64,000 nucleotides of DNA from JACKAQ01 sp020634975 [NCBI: Calditrichia bacterium] (GCA_020634975.1 JACKAQ010000005.1:62001-126000), one strand, 5' to 3'; shown: positions 8,761-17,738, counted from the stretch's first letter. The notes: a model not told the origin generated them from the sequence alone. Numbers and translations: made by a program.

Positions 8761-9371
8761 TTTGCCTCCGCCGCCTGTTTTTTCTGGACAATTTTGGCTT
8801 TAGCGATTTTTCCGCGAACCACTTCGGCGGTCATCTGGTCGCCCAAAAAAATCTGGATAACCCGGATATTTTCCCGCGCCTGCGGGATTTTCACTTCCTC
8901 AAATAATTTGATACGCTGGATGGTCACGCGCAATTCTTCGCGCAGAATGTTGGTCTGCTCCGCCAAAACCCGGTGTTCCGCCCGTCGGGAAACTTGCGAT
9001 TTTAGCACGTCGATGGCGCTATCTACCCACAATGGCGTGGTTTCCAGATCGTAATCGCTGATGCGGCAGCGCACATCGCGGAAAACCGGGATCGCTACAC
9101 CGGCGATGTTGCTATGGTCGGTGATCACTTGCTCAATTTCAAACAGCGATTCCCATTCAACCGGTTCGCCGAAAACGGCTGCCCACTGACGAACCTGCCC
9201 GTCGGTTTGCTCGATCGCGCGGGTAACCTCGTCCATCTCGCTTTGCACCCGCTGGATTTCCTGCAGCAATTGGCGCTTTTTCAGCTCCAGCGTCGGCAAA
9301 TAGCGCTGAAAACGCTTCAGGTCGTCTTTTTGCTTTTTGAGCTCGTTTTTGGTGTATTTGATTTTTGCCAT
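8757..9371 (-). CDS. atpD: V-type ATP synthase subunit D (central rotor shaft)
   Basis: 204 residues, almost wholly helical with long heptad stretches at both ends (KNELKKQKDDLKRFQRYL.. and QRIKLFEEVKIPQARENIRVIQIFLGDQ), as expected for the antiparallel coiled-coil shaft turned by the A3B3 head. A longer reading from 9416 is open, but MAKIKYTKNEL at 9371 is the family start, has a GGAAG Shine-Dalgarno and lies 5 bases after the B-subunit stop. It overlaps the I gene by 4 bases. Confidence 0.92.
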   Translation of the reverse strand: MAKIKYTKNELKKQKDDLKRFQRYLPTLELKKRQLLQEIQRVQSEMDEVTRAIEQTDGQVRQWAAVFGEPVEWESLFEIEQVITDHSNIAGVAIPVFRDVRCRISDYDLETTPLWVDSAIDVLKSQVSRRAEHRVLAEQTNILREELRVTIQRIKLFEEVKIPQARENIRVIQIFLGDQMTAEVVRGKIAKAKIVQKKQAAEAK

Positions 9372-9376
9372 GATAA

Positions 9377-10696
9377 TTATTCTTCCGTTTGCGCGGTTTC
9401 CGCTGTTTTCGGCCAAAATTCTTCGATCAGATCGGAGCGCAGCCCGGTTTCGTCGGGATCAAAGCAATCGGCGAGAATTTGCCAGCCGCGATCCAGCGCC
9501 GCTTCCAGCGGAATATTCACGGACAAATCCATCATGTTCGCTTCGAACTGTTTGCCGTAGCTGAGCAATTTTTTATCCCAGTCGCTCATGCGGAAGCCCA
9601 TCGCGCGTTTTTCTTCGGTGGTTTTGTAATCGGCGTAAAGCCGGATCATCCCGTCCATTATCGCACGGTGATCGTTCCGGGTTTTGCCGTTCACCAACTG
9701 TTTGAGCCGGCTGAGGGAGCCGAACGGCTCGATGTGCCCGCCGCGCAAATAAAATTGTCCCTCGGTGATGTAGCCGGTATTGTCCGGCACCGGATGGGTC
9801 ACGTCATCGCCGGGCATGGTGGTTACCGCCAGCAATGTGATGGAGCCGGAGCCTTCGAAATCTACCGCTTTTTCGTAACGCGCGGCGAGCTGGCTGTACA
9901 AATCGCCGGGATAGCCGCGATTGGATGGCACCTGTTCCATCGTAATGGCGATTTCTTTCATCGCATCCGCGAAGTTGGTCATATCGGTGAGCAGCACCAG
10001 CACATCTTTGCCCTGCAGCGCGAACTTTTCCGCGACGGCGAGGCAGAGATCCGGCACCATCAATCCTTCCACAACCGGATCGGAAGCGGTGTTCACAAAA
10101 AATATCGAGCGATACAACGCGCCGCCGTTTTCCAGCGATTGCCGGAATCCCATATACTGGTCGTATTTCAGCTTGATACCGCCCAAAATGATCAGGTCAA
10201 CTTCCGCCTGCAGTGCGATTCGCGCCAGCAATTCGTTATACGGCTCGCCGGAAACGGAGAAAATCGGGAGCTTTTGCGATTTCACCAACGAGTTGAAAAC
10301 GTCGATCATCGGAATGTTGGTGCGGATCAAATCTTTCGGAATAATGCGCTTTACGGGATTCACGCTCGGTCCGGCAACCTCGATCAGCGATTCGTCGAGT
10401 GTCGGCCCGCCATCGCGGGGATTGCCCGCGCCGTCAAAAATCCGCCCGAGCAGATTTTCGGAGAACGTCACCTGCATCGGGTGACCGAGAAAGCGCACTT
10501 CGTCATTTACAGAAATGCCGCGTCCGCCGGCAAACACCTGCAGCGATACATTATCGTCTTCCAGTTTGATCACCTGCGCCAGCGATTTGCCCTGCGCCGT
10601 GCTGATTTCAGCCAATTCTTCGTAGGCAATACCCGCCGCTTTTACAGTGATGACGTTTCCGTTCACCTGATCAATTTTGGTATATATTTTTCGCAT
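9377..10696 (-). CDS. atpB: V-type ATP synthase subunit B
   Basis: 439 residues, the non-catalytic nucleotide-fold subunit of the A3B3 head. Seen: the beta-barrel start, NPRDGGP, the B-type core [16 protein letters not shown] in place of a Walker A P-loop, [16 protein letters not shown] and [17 protein letters not shown], all diagnostic of V/A-type B chains. The frame is open from a TTG at 10705, but CGGGAG lies 10 bases before the ATG at 10696, which I take as the start. It lies 20 bases after the A gene. Confidence 0.95.
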   Translation of the reverse strand: MRKIYTKIDQVNGNVITVKAAGIAYEELAEISTAQGKSLAQVIKLEDDNVSLQVFAGGRGISVNDEVRFLGHPMQVTFSENLLGRIFDGAGNPRDGGPTLDESLIEVAGPSVNPVKRIIPKDLIRTNIPMIDVFNSLVKSQKLPIFSVSGEPYNELLARIALQAEVDLIILGGIKLKYDQYMGFRQSLENGGALYRSIFFVNTASDPVVEGLMVPDLCLAVAEKFALQGKDVLVLLTDMTNFADAMKEIAITMEQVPSNRGYPGDLYSQLAARYEKAVDFEGSGSITLLAVTTMPGDDVTHPVPDNTGYITEGQFYLRGGHIEPFGSLSRLKQLVNGKTRNDHRAIMDGMIRLYADYKTTEEKRAMGFRMSDWDKKLLSYGKQFEANMMDLSVNIPLEAALDRGWQILADCFDPDETGLRSDLIEEFWPKTAETAQTEE

Positions 10697-10716
10697 GAGT
10701 GGCAATCTCCCGTTTT

Positions 10717-12453
10717 TCAGGCGTTTTCTTCCAGATGCGACGCCAGCAACTCCTCGATCGCTTTTTCCTGTTTGCCGAATTCATCACTGTCGAATTTTTT
10801 GTAATTCCAGTCGATGAACAACTGCCGCAACCGGTTGAAAAATGTGCGGCAATCTTCTTTGCCGTCGAATGAAAATTCTTCTGTCAAAATTTGGTGAAGT
10901 TTATTAAAAACATGGGTTTGGCGTTCTTTCGAAGACGCCGCGTCCACATCGTCGAAGGCATTTTGCTGGAGGTAAACGCTGTCCAGAAATTCGCCTTTGA
11001 GGTAGGTTTCGAAATCTTCCAGCGATGTGCCTTCCTCGCCGACAACCATCATCATCTGGTTGATATCGTTGCTTTTGCGGAGGATTTCGCGGGAATCGTC
11101 GATTAGTTGATCGGCAATATGGCTATCGTATCGCGACCAGCTTTCCAGCGGATGAATGGAGGGATAGCGCCGGGCATTTGCGCGATCGCGCGATAATCCG
11201 AGAAATGCACCGACCACTTTTAGCGTTGCCTGCGTCACCGGTTCCTCAAAATTCCCGCCGGCGGGACTTACCGTTCCGCCGATGGTCAGGCTGCCGATGT
11301 TGCCGTCCGGCAATTCCACCAGACCGGCGCGTTCGTAAAATTCGGCAATCCGCGATTCCAGATAAGCGGGAAATGCTTCTTCGCCGGGAATTTCTTCCAA
11401 TCGTCCGGAAAGTTCGCGCATCGCCTGCGCCCAGCGGGATGTGGAATCGGCCAGCAGCAGCACGTCCAGCCCCATCTGGCGATAGTATTCGCCGAGCGCC
11501 GCAGCCGTGTAAACGGACGCTTCGCGGGCGGCAACCGGCATGGAGCTGGTGTTGCAAATGATTATCGTTCGCTCCATCAGTGAGCGACCGGTGCGCGGAT
11601 CGGTGAGTTCCGGGAATTCGCGGAGCAGTTCCACTACTTCGCCGGCACGCTCGCCGCAGGCTGCGACGATGACCACATCCACTTCCGCATAACGGCTGAT
11701 GATGTGCTGCAACACGGTTTTCCCCGCGCCAAACGGTCCGGGCACGCAAAATGTGCCGCCTTTTGCCACGGGAATCAGCGTGTCGATGATGCGCACTTTG
11801 GTGCTCAGCGGTTCGACCGGCACAAATTTCTCGCGATATGCGGCGATGGGAATTTTCACCGCCCACGCGAAATTCATGGTAATATCGACGCTGCGGCCGC
11901 GGTCATCTTCGAGCGTTGCCATCACCTCGTCGATACTGTATTTTCCTGCTTTAGCAACGGATTTCACCGAAAAATCACCGGAAAACCCGAACGGCACCAA
12001 AATATTATGTTGAAAAATACCTTCCGGTACGTGCCCGACGGGCATTCCGGCGCGAACGGTATCGCCCGGTTTTGCCGTTGGCGTGAATTCCCATTTGTGC
12101 TGCGAATCCAGCGCCGGACGATCGACGCCGCGCGGCAGAAAAAAACCGAATTCCTCCGCCAAAACCGGCAACGGATTCTGCAATCCGTCATAAATTTGCC
12201 CGAGCAATCCCGGACCCAGTTGAACAGAAAGCAGTTGCCCGGAGAATTCAACTTCGTCACCAACGCGAACGCCTTTGGTGCTTTCGAAAACCTGCAAATT
12301 TGCCACGCCGTTGCTGATCCGCACGACCTCCGCTTTCAGCTTTTCCTCTGCTAATAAAATATATCCTACTTCATTCAACATCACTGCGCCGTTGAATGCA
12401 ACCGTTATCATGTTGCCATTTATACCGGTAATTTTTCCCTTGTTGCCAATCAT
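10717..12453 (-). CDS. atpA: V-type ATP synthase subunit A (catalytic)
   Basis: 578 residues, the ATP-hydrolysing or ATP-synthesising subunit. It has the Walker A P-loop [12 protein letters not shown] near residue 230, the catalytic glutamate region [13 protein letters not shown], the Walker B segment [20 protein letters not shown] and the V-type non-homologous insert (about residues 110-190). The start [13 protein letters not shown] is typical. The Shine-Dalgarno is weak (GAGAAAAG). Gene order E, DUF2764, A, B, D, I, K is that of the V-ATPases of Chlamydia, spirochaetes and Bacteroidota. Confidence 0.96.
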   Translation of the reverse strand: MIGNKGKITGINGNMITVAFNGAVMLNEVGYILLAEEKLKAEVVRISNGVANLQVFESTKGVRVGDEVEFSGQLLSVQLGPGLLGQIYDGLQNPLPVLAEEFGFFLPRGVDRPALDSQHKWEFTPTAKPGDTVRAGMPVGHVPEGIFQHNILVPFGFSGDFSVKSVAKAGKYSIDEVMATLEDDRGRSVDITMNFAWAVKIPIAAYREKFVPVEPLSTKVRIIDTLIPVAKGGTFCVPGPFGAGKTVLQHIISRYAEVDVVIVAACGERAGEVVELLREFPELTDPRTGRSLMERTIIICNTSSMPVAAREASVYTAAALGEYYRQMGLDVLLLADSTSRWAQAMRELSGRLEEIPGEEAFPAYLESRIAEFYERAGLVELPDGNIGSLTIGGTVSPAGGNFEEPVTQATLKVVGAFLGLSRDRANARRYPSIHPLESWSRYDSHIADQLIDDSREILRKSNDINQMMMVVGEEGTSLEDFETYLKGEFLDSVYLQQNAFDDVDAASSKERQTHVFNKLHQILTEEFSFDGKEDCRTFFNRLRQLFIDWNYKKFDSDEFGKQEKAIEELLASHLEENA

Positions 12454-12506
12454 TTACTTTTCTCACTTAACAAGTTGTTTATTAACAGCTTCCGGAAAAA
12501 GAGAAA

Positions 12507-13004
12507 CTAAATTTCCACGTTCGTTTGGCTGCGCTGTTGGTAAGTTTCGAAGCCTTTTTCTTTGTCGAACAGACTGAGCCGTTCGAGCAATTTGAGTTTC
12601 AGCGCGTAAATCACCAAAAAATCGATGTCGAAATGATGCCCGCTTTCCAGCGAATCCAGAAAATCCCATTGCAATCGAATGAGTTTTTGCTCGATTTCCA
12701 GCGGATTACCTTCTTTCAGAAAAGTTGCCGGGAGGTGCGCCGGTTTGTAATCGTGATTGGCGCGGCGTGCTTTTCGCCAATGGGCGATATCTTGCCGCAA
12801 ATCCGCTTCGTACGCCCGAAATAGGCGGAATGCTGCGGAAGATTCCGACGCATCCCCATTTTCCGCGATGGAAAGCAGCAGTTGCCAATCGTTGCCTTTC
12901 ACCCATTTTTGCGCCTCAGCAATAAAACCTGTCAGCCGAAGCGCCGGTTTTTCACCAAAAAAAAGAGTGGGCAATTGCGCAACCAGATAAAAATATTTAT
13001 CCAT
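12507..13004 (-). CDS. V-type ATPase-associated DUF2764 protein
   Basis: 165 residues starting MDKYFYLVAQLPTLFFGEKPAL, which fits the DUF2764 proteins encoded between subunits E and A in Chlamydia, Treponema and Bacteroidota V-ATPase operons. It is rich in charged helices (LKLKLLERLSLF.., DFLDSLESGHHFDIDFLVIYALKL). Its position and the lack of a C-subunit gene suggest that it replaces subunit C, joining the rotor shaft to the membrane ring. That role is inference. Its ATG overlaps the E-subunit stop by 8 bases, so it is translationally coupled. Confidence 0.85.
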   Translation of the reverse strand: MDKYFYLVAQLPTLFFGEKPALRLTGFIAEAQKWVKGNDWQLLLSIAENGDASESSAAFRLFRAYEADLRQDIAHWRKARRANHDYKPAHLPATFLKEGNPLEIEQKLIRLQWDFLDSLESGHHFDIDFLVIYALKLKLLERLSLFDKEKGFETYQQRSQTNVEI

Positions 13005-13599
13005 CGGAGGCGTCCATAATTTTTTTCAACTGCGGATTGAGGAAAATTTTCAGCGCCTCGGTGATACTCTCATCGCTGAAATCGTAGGTCAGCGCATCTT
13101 CAGTTTTGTTGAGGCGAAAACCGCCGGTTAAATTCGGATTGATTTTTATGGTAATTGATTCATCCTTTTGGTGCTTTAAACGGGTTAGGAGCATGTCGTT
13201 TAATTCGGATGCATTTTTTTCCGAAAGGGAGATTTCGAACGCCCCGTCTGGTTTCCATTGGTTGACAATCTGTGCAATAATTGTGGTTAAAAATTCAGGA
13301 CTGAGTTGGGTTTGCACTTCCCGGAGCAAAACGCGGTCGAACAATTTTCCGAGCTGTTCTTTTACCAGCAAACGGGTGTTTTGTGCAGCGTGCTTCAGTG
13401 CAGTTTCCCCATTTTCCTGAAATTTTTCGGCGTCGGTTTTTGCTTTTTCGCGGACGGCATCTGCTTCTTTTTGGGCATTTTCCACAATTGTGCGGGCTTT
13501 TTCGCGGGCTTCCTGCAATAGTTTATCTGCGGATTGCTGTGCTTCTTCAACACCATCCCGCTTTATTTTTTCAATCAAGTGATCCAGTTTAGCATCCAT
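12997..13599 (-). CDS. atpE: V-type ATP synthase subunit E (peripheral stalk)
   Basis: 200 residues. The N-terminal 90 are an Ala/Lys/Glu-rich coiled coil (ADKLLQEAREKARTIVENAQ..), the peripheral stalk helix. The C-terminal globular part (LLVKEQLGKLFDRVLLREV..) binds the head. It is the first gene of the operon. The AAAAAGGAGAACGCG leader provides the Shine-Dalgarno. No separate G/H-type stalk gene is present, so E may pair with a protein encoded elsewhere or with itself. Confidence 0.9.
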   Translation of the reverse strand: MDAKLDHLIEKIKRDGVEEAQQSADKLLQEAREKARTIVENAQKEADAVREKAKTDAEKFQENGETALKHAAQNTRLLVKEQLGKLFDRVLLREVQTQLSPEFLTTIIAQIVNQWKPDGAFEISLSEKNASELNDMLLTRLKHQKDESITIKINPNLTGGFRLNKTEDALTYDFSDESITEALKIFLNPQLKKIMDASDG

Positions 13600-13690
13600 C
13601 TTTCGCGTTCTCCTTTTTGATGAACCATCGTTTGGCTACGGTGAATCATTGCTACTTGCTGCACGGCAACCGGAAAAAATAGCTGAGAAA

Positions 13691-13780
13691 TTGGTAGTGT
13701 GAGTCAGAATGGGGTAAATACAACGGGGATATGAGTAAGGGTATTTTTACAACACTACCAAAAAATTAATGATCATTAAT
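13691..13780 (-). promoter_or_regulatory. Inverted-repeat leader/operator region of the V-ATPase operon
   Basis: Two elements lie 90-180 bases upstream of the E-subunit start. First, a perfect 10-bp inverted repeat TTGGTAGTGT / ACACTACCAA (13691-13700 and 13752-13761) encloses a second, bulged repeat (GTAAATAC with GTATTTTTAC), so an RNA from here could fold into a long hairpin. Second, a perfect 16-bp palindrome ATTAATGATCATTAAT (13765-13780) looks like a dimeric regulator site. I could not identify a convincing -35/-10 pair, and which strand carries the active structure is not known. Confidence 0.45.
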
Positions 13781-13979
13781 CTGCTGATCGAACAATATTT
13801 TTTAAGAAAATCTTCACAAATTATTTGAAACAAAATATGATAAATATAGCACTGAAATTCAACCATTTTATGGATTTTATACTAATCGATGTGAAATTTT
13901 GGGGTGAGCTACAGATATCCGACGTCGCTTTTTTCCACTTTTAAACAGAAAAATCGCGAGTGAATTTGTTAAAAATAAC

Positions 13980-14016
13980 GGAACCCGGATTGTCTAAAAA
14001 AACAATGTCGGGTTCC
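13980..14016. repeat. Hairpin in the V-ATPase upstream gap
   Basis: The imperfect inverted repeat GGAACCCG..TTGT / ACAA..CGGGTTCC has an A-rich loop. It sits in the 507-base gene-free stretch 13600-14106, which also holds the V-ATPase operator region and, at 14072-14096, two copies of TTGCCGCAT 16 bases apart next to the stop of the small secreted protein. I see no ORF or RNA gene in this stretch. Confidence 0.4.
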
Positions 14017-14106
14017 TCAAGTCCGCAAAATATAACGCTCAAACGACGATAAATTCCCGACACCAAATTACTTGCCGCATCTGAAATTTGCCGCATAAAC
14101 TATTGT

Positions 14107-14451
14107 TTATGTGGCTTTTGTGTTGCCAAATGTTCGGATCAGCTTTCCGGTATCGTGGCTGAATAATTTAACGGTCACTTCGTCGATCAGTGTTACTTCG
14201 TATTTGGTGCCATCGGGCAGAACAACAATAATCGCAACCGGTTTTTTAGCAACCAATTTTACGATGGCTTCAACCTTGTCATAACGTTCCATATCCGACC
14301 AGGCATACTCGATGGTTACATCCACATTTTTGTAAATCGGGTAACCTTCTTTGGTCGTATCCTGTTGGGCCCCCTGGGCATAGGCCGGATTAAATAAACA
14401 CGTGCCAATTGCCAGGAAAATAAATGCAATGAAAAATATCGATTGTTTCAT
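14107..14451 (-). CDS. Small secreted protein of unknown function
   Basis: 114 residues. MKQSIFFIAFIFLAIGTCLFNPAYAQ is a clear signal peptide with cleavage after AYA, so the mature part is about 88 residues and periplasmic or secreted. The mature chain alternates hydrophobic and charged residues (VDVTIEYAW, VEAIVKLVAKKPVAIIVVLPDGTKYEVTL), which suggests a small beta-sandwich. I do not recognise the family. The AGGAGATTG Shine-Dalgarno fixes the start; an upstream in-frame ATG at 14514 is not supported. It is divergent from the aminotransferase gene and shares the intergenic region that holds an FNR-type box. Confidence 0.7.
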   Translation of the reverse strand: MKQSIFFIAFIFLAIGTCLFNPAYAQGAQQDTTKEGYPIYKNVDVTIEYAWSDMERYDKVEAIVKLVAKKPVAIIVVLPDGTKYEVTLIDEVTVKLFSHDTGKLIRTFGNTKAT

Positions 14452-14563
14452 GACACAATCTCCTGTTTTACACGAAAAATTTGCACCGTTATTCGGGCAA
14501 TTATCTAATTGCAAATTCGCACATTTTATGCAAGTGAAAAATGATACTTAATAGCTTTAAATA

Positions 14564-14599
14564 TGATTTAGATCAGTTTGTTCGCTGATCCGCCTCATT
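14564..14599 (+). promoter_or_regulatory. FNR-type box plus conserved downstream block (site 1)
   Basis: TGATTTAGATCA (14564-14575) is a TGAT-N4-ATCA dyad of the FNR kind. Eight bases later comes GCTGATCCGCCTCATT (14584-14599), which recurs with one difference at 17998-18013. GATCA and TGATC also form a wider dyad with a 10-base spacer. A possible -10 (TATGAT) is at 14607-14612. It lies between the small secreted protein and the aminotransferase and could serve either. Confidence 0.6.
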
Positions 14600-14672
14600 G
14601 AACGACTATGATATAAATGCCTATTTTTCAAATGGTGTAATGTCACCAACAACATATCACGAAGGAGGTCTT

Positions 14673-15962
14673 ATGAAACGCGACAGACTGCCTTTGGCAA
14701 AATGGACCTACCAGATTCCCGAAGGGGAAATTCGCAGATTACTCAAATATCAGGTCAAGTATTACTTTGGCGGCGGGTTACCCGGAGCCCTTCCCGTAGA
14801 AAAATTAGCCACAATTGTCCGGGATATCGGTGAAGATTTGCTTCGGGAAATTGGTAACGGGCAAACTGCAACCGCCAACCGGCTGTTCAATTATGCTAAA
14901 TCTCCGGGATCGGACAGCTTGCGCAAACTATTGTTAAAACAATTGGTTAAGCGTCAGGAGCTGGCATTCGATCCGGAGAGTGATTTCGAGAAAATGCTCA
15001 TTACTGCCGGCGCACAGCAGAGCATTTACGGGCTTCTGGATGCCACGGTTAATCCCGGTGATTACATCCTCTCTGCCGGTCCTAGCTATTTGGGATTTGT
15101 GACGCCTGCAGTAAAAATGGGCGGAAAAGTGGTGCTTTGCCCCAGCGATGAAAACGGATTAACGGTCGATGGGGTTGAGCGGGCTATCCGTGCTGTCAAA
15201 AAACAAAGCGGTGCAGCACCCAAAATGCTGTATGTGATCTCAGACAGCGATAACCCGAAAGGCACAACCCTGCCGTGGAACCGGCGCAAAGCGTTGTTTG
15301 ATATCGCGGAAAAAGAAGGCATGCTCATCGTTGAGGATGCAGCTTACAAAGAAATCCAGTTTACCCGCCAACGGGTGAAGCCGATCAAATCGCTGGATGT
15401 GGACAACCGGCGCGTTGCCTACCTTTGCTCCACCAGCAAAGAAGCCGGCGTCCTGCGGCTCGGTTACAGCATTTTTCCGGATTATATTCGCCCGAATGTG
15501 GAAAAAGCCCGCGGATTTTATGATTTGTGCTCACCCACAATCACCCAGGAAATTGCCGAGCGGTATTACAGCCTGAATATCGATGAAATTTTAACCGACG
15601 TGCTGACCACCTACCGCAAACGCTGCACAACAATGACAGAAGCCGTCGGATTTTATTTTCCGAAAGGTGAACAAACACACCCGACCGGCGGATTTTTTGT
15701 GTGGTGGGAAGCCAGCCATCAACCGGATTTCGATGCCAAATTGTTTAACGAAACCATTGGTATTCCCAATGAAGTTCTGTTTGTACCATCCCGGGCGTTT
15801 TATCCGCCGGAAGGCTGGATTGTCGGGGCTGACGAAAAACTCCACGCTGTTGCCCCGCGAAACAACGGAATGCGGCTATCTTTTTCTGCTGTACCGCCCG
15901 AAAAAATTACCGAGGGAATTCAGCTGTTGGGCAGTTTGTTAAAATCGCATCTCAATTCATAA
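14673..15962 (+). CDS. PLP-dependent aminotransferase, 2-aminoadipate (LysN)/MocR-catalytic-domain type
   Basis: 429 residues of fold-type I. The arrangement (FGGGLPGALPVEKL at the start, LLKQLVKRQ, ITAGAQQSIYGLLDATVNPGD, ISDSDNPKGTTLPWNRRKAL, EDAAYKEIQF and the PLP Lys in STSKEAGVLRLGY) matches aminotransferases related to LysN and the catalytic half of MocR regulators, without the DNA-binding domain. These act on 2-aminoadipate, aromatic or branched-chain substrates. A strong GAAGGAGGTC Shine-Dalgarno sets the start. An FNR-type box lies 100 bases upstream and a symmetrical terminator follows, so it is transcribed alone. Placement next to FNR-family regulators and ferredoxin oxidoreductases suggests amino-acid fermentation, which is inference. 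Confidence 0.85.
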   Translation: MKRDRLPLAKWTYQIPEGEIRRLLKYQVKYYFGGGLPGALPVEKLATIVRDIGEDLLREIGNGQTATANRLFNYAKSPGSDSLRKLLLKQLVKRQELAFDPESDFEKMLITAGAQQSIYGLLDATVNPGDYILSAGPSYLGFVTPAVKMGGKVVLCPSDENGLTVDGVERAIRAVKKQSGAAPKMLYVISDSDNPKGTTLPWNRRKALFDIAEKEGMLIVEDAAYKEIQFTRQRVKPIKSLDVDNRRVAYLCSTSKEAGVLRLGYSIFPDYIRPNVEKARGFYDLCSPTITQEIAERYYSLNIDEILTDVLTTYRKRCTTMTEAVGFYFPKGEQTHPTGGFFVWWEASHQPDFDAKLFNETIGIPNEVLFVPSRAFYPPEGWIVGADEKLHAVAPRNNGMRLSFSAVPPEKITEGIQLLGSLLKSHLNS

Positions 15963-15984
15963 CTGAAAAATGATTTAAAACAAG

Positions 15985-16014
15985 AAAAGACCGCAAGTTA
16001 ACTTGCGGTCTTTT
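15985..16014. terminator. Bidirectional intrinsic terminator
   Basis: A perfect palindrome with 15-base arms (15985-15999 and 16000-16014), A-run on one side and T-run on the other. It sits between convergent genes, the aminotransferase and the first Crp/Fnr regulator. Confidence 0.88.
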
Positions 16015-16047
16015 TCGTTTTTTTACCCGTAACCATGGAGGTGTTAT

Positions 16048-16671
16048 TTACAATAATCCTGCAATTTGTTGCAGTTGAATCGGTTCCAGCAAGCGGATGC
16101 GTTTGTCATTTCTGTCAATCAGGTGCATTCGCCGAAAATCATTCATCAACCGGGACATGGTTTCGCTGGTTACGCCGGCAAAATCGGCTAATTCCTGTAA
16201 CGTCAGCCGCACGTTGAGGTAGGACTCCGGATCTTGTCCGAACAAATTTTCCAGTTCCAGCAACATTTCCGCCACCCGTTCCCGGGCTTTTTTGCTGGCA
16301 AGCCGGTGCATTCGTTTTTCAGCGCATTTGATGTCTTCGCACATGCTGCGCAAAATATCGATAGAAAAATTGAAATTGCGCTCCAACAATCTTAACATTT
16401 CATCTTTGCTGATAAATGACGCAAAAACCGGTTCCAGTGCAATAGCGCTGGCATTGTAGCGGATATTTTTCAGATCGTCCAGCCCCAGCCAGTCACCCGC
16501 TTTTTTGAGCCGCACGATATGCGGTTTGCTGTATTTTCCCCGTCGCATAATTTTTACTTTACCTGCATGCAGTATATATATGCCCTGCATTTGAGTGCCT
16601 TCACGAAACAGGTATTCCCGACGTTGATATTGGAGCAATTGACCATCTGAAATGCCGATTGGTGCATTCAT
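16048..16671 (-). CDS. Crp/Fnr-family regulator without iron-sulfur cysteines
   Basis: 207 residues: a cyclic-nucleotide-binding-like beta roll (YLFREGTQMQGIYILHAGKVKI.., about 20-110), a dimerisation helix and a winged helix-turn-helix near the end (LTLQELADFAGVTSETMSRLMNDF). The recognition helix keeps E-T-x-S-R, the FNR residues that read TGAT, and its own promoter has a TGATnnAGATCA box. The N-terminal Cys motif of FNR is absent, so it senses something other than O2 through a cluster. The frame is open from 16716, but AAGGTGG lies 8 bases before the ATG at 16671; starts at 16707 or 16716 are possible. It is likely autoregulated (inference). Confidence 0.85.
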   Translation of the reverse strand: MNAPIGISDGQLLQYQRREYLFREGTQMQGIYILHAGKVKIMRRGKYSKPHIVRLKKAGDWLGLDDLKNIRYNASAIALEPVFASFISKDEMLRLLERNFNFSIDILRSMCEDIKCAEKRMHRLASKKARERVAEMLLELENLFGQDPESYLNVRLTLQELADFAGVTSETMSRLMNDFRRMHLIDRNDKRIRLLEPIQLQQIAGLL

Positions 16672-16756
16672 AGTTTGATCCACCTTATTTTCAACGATAC
16701 TACTCATTCGATCCAAAATGCCAAAAATTGACGGCTAATAATTCATTCGTGGATAA

Positions 16757-16795
16757 ATTATAGCCGAAAATCGGGGCAAAAAATGATCTTAATCA
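16757..16795 (-). promoter_or_regulatory. FNR-type box and -10 element of the Crp/Fnr gene (site 2)
   Basis: Read on the minus strand, TGATTAAGATCA (16784-16795) is followed 21 bases later by TATAAT (16757-16762). The box centre is 30 bases from the -10 centre, i.e. near -40 from the expected start of transcription, the position where FNR-type activators touch RNA polymerase. There is no good -35, as expected for an activated promoter. Confidence 0.65.
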
Positions 16796-16890
16796 GCATT
16801 TTCTATGATATTAAAAAGGTTTGATGCAAATACGGAAGGACAATCAAACGGCAAAAAAAGCGACAATTGTTAATTTTTTTTAAGCGGATA

Positions 16891-16907
16891 ACCCGTTTTT
16901 CACGGGT
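16891..16907 (-). terminator. Weak hairpin downstream of the FNR gene
   Basis: ACCCGT / ACGGGT with a 5-base loop lies 73 bases past the stop of the FNR gene. No U-tract follows directly. The rest of the 16672-16980 gap is the leader and promoter of the first Crp/Fnr gene. Confidence 0.3.
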
Positions 16908-16980
16908 CAGACACTGTTCAATGCTGCACAACTATAGTTCTTGTAAACCTATAAAAAATAGTTGTTTAATCAAAATATTT

Positions 16981-17691
16981 TTATTCGTAAATGTTGGCAA
17001 CCTGCGTCAGTTTTCGGTTTTGCAAAATTTTAATGGAACGCCCGTTTACTTCAATCAATCCTTCATGTTTGAATTCAGAGAGAAAACGGATCGCTGTTTC
17101 GGTGGTTGTGCCAACAAGATGGGCAAAATCCTCACGTTTCAGCCGAACATCGAGTGTTTCGCCATCATTTTCAACGCCAAAAACATCCTGCAGCACCAGC
17201 AGCGCCTCTGCCAGTCGTTCGCGAACCGGTTTTTGAGCCATCTCCGCCAACCGGCGTTCGGCAGATTTTAGTTCTTTGGATAGCCGGATCATCATCTGCA
17301 TGGAAAGCTGACCGTTGCTGGTTAACAATTCCAGAAAAACGCTGCGGGGAATAAAGCAGATTAGCGAATCTTCCAGTGCGGCGGCAAATGAGGCATACAA
17401 TTCGTTGCTGACAACCGAGCGATAACCCAAAATATCGCCATCTTTCGCCAGCCGGACGATTTGTTCATTGCCGGTGTGGTCAATTTTGTAAATTTTTACT
17501 TTGCCTTTGTGTATGCAAAAAACGCCGGACGGTCGTGTCCCCTCGAAAAAAATATGTTGGCCCCGTTTGTAGAAATTGCCGCCTTTGTTGTCGGAAATTT
17601 TATCCTGCTCATCGCAACTGAGCACGTTGAAAATCGAGCATGTTTGCGCATTACAATCCTTGCAACTGGGAATGACCGTTCTTTGCCTCAT
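16981..17691 (-). CDS. fnr: FNR-type oxygen-sensing transcription regulator
   Basis: 236 residues. The N-terminus has Cys10-x2-Cys13-x4-Cys18 and Cys26, and a further Cys112 sits in SLICFIP, the place of E. coli FNR Cys122 (MVCEIP). Together they fit an O2-labile [4Fe-4S] cluster. A beta-roll sensor domain follows, then the dimer helix (MMIRLSKELKSAERRL) and a winged helix-turn-helix (EDFAHLVGTTTETAIRFLSEF). In the recognition helix E-T-x-x-R is kept, but the Ser of E-T-x-S-R is Ile. The Shine-Dalgarno is GAGGAAAATC. A sigma-54 type promoter lies just upstream. It should control the anaerobic genes on both sides; target assignment is inference from nearby boxes. Confidence 0.88.
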   Translation of the reverse strand: MRQRTVIPSCKDCNAQTCSIFNVLSCDEQDKISDNKGGNFYKRGQHIFFEGTRPSGVFCIHKGKVKIYKIDHTGNEQIVRLAKDGDILGYRSVVSNELYASFAAALEDSLICFIPRSVFLELLTSNGQLSMQMMIRLSKELKSAERRLAEMAQKPVRERLAEALLVLQDVFGVENDGETLDVRLKREDFAHLVGTTTETAIRFLSEFKHEGLIEVNGRSIKILQNRKLTQVANIYE

Positions 17692-17723
17692 GATTTTCCT
17701 CTTAATTTTTCATTCAATATATT

Positions 17724-17738
17724 GCAAACAACCTGCCA
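17724..17738 (-). promoter_or_regulatory. Sigma-54 (-24/-12) promoter of the FNR gene
   Basis: On the minus strand TGGCAGG-N4-TTGCA gives the invariant GG (17737-17736), exactly 10 bases, then GC (17725-17724). The expected transcription start near 17713 leaves about a 20-base leader before the start codon at 17691. RpoN promoters need an enhancer-binding activator, and none is encoded in this window. Confidence 0.6.
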
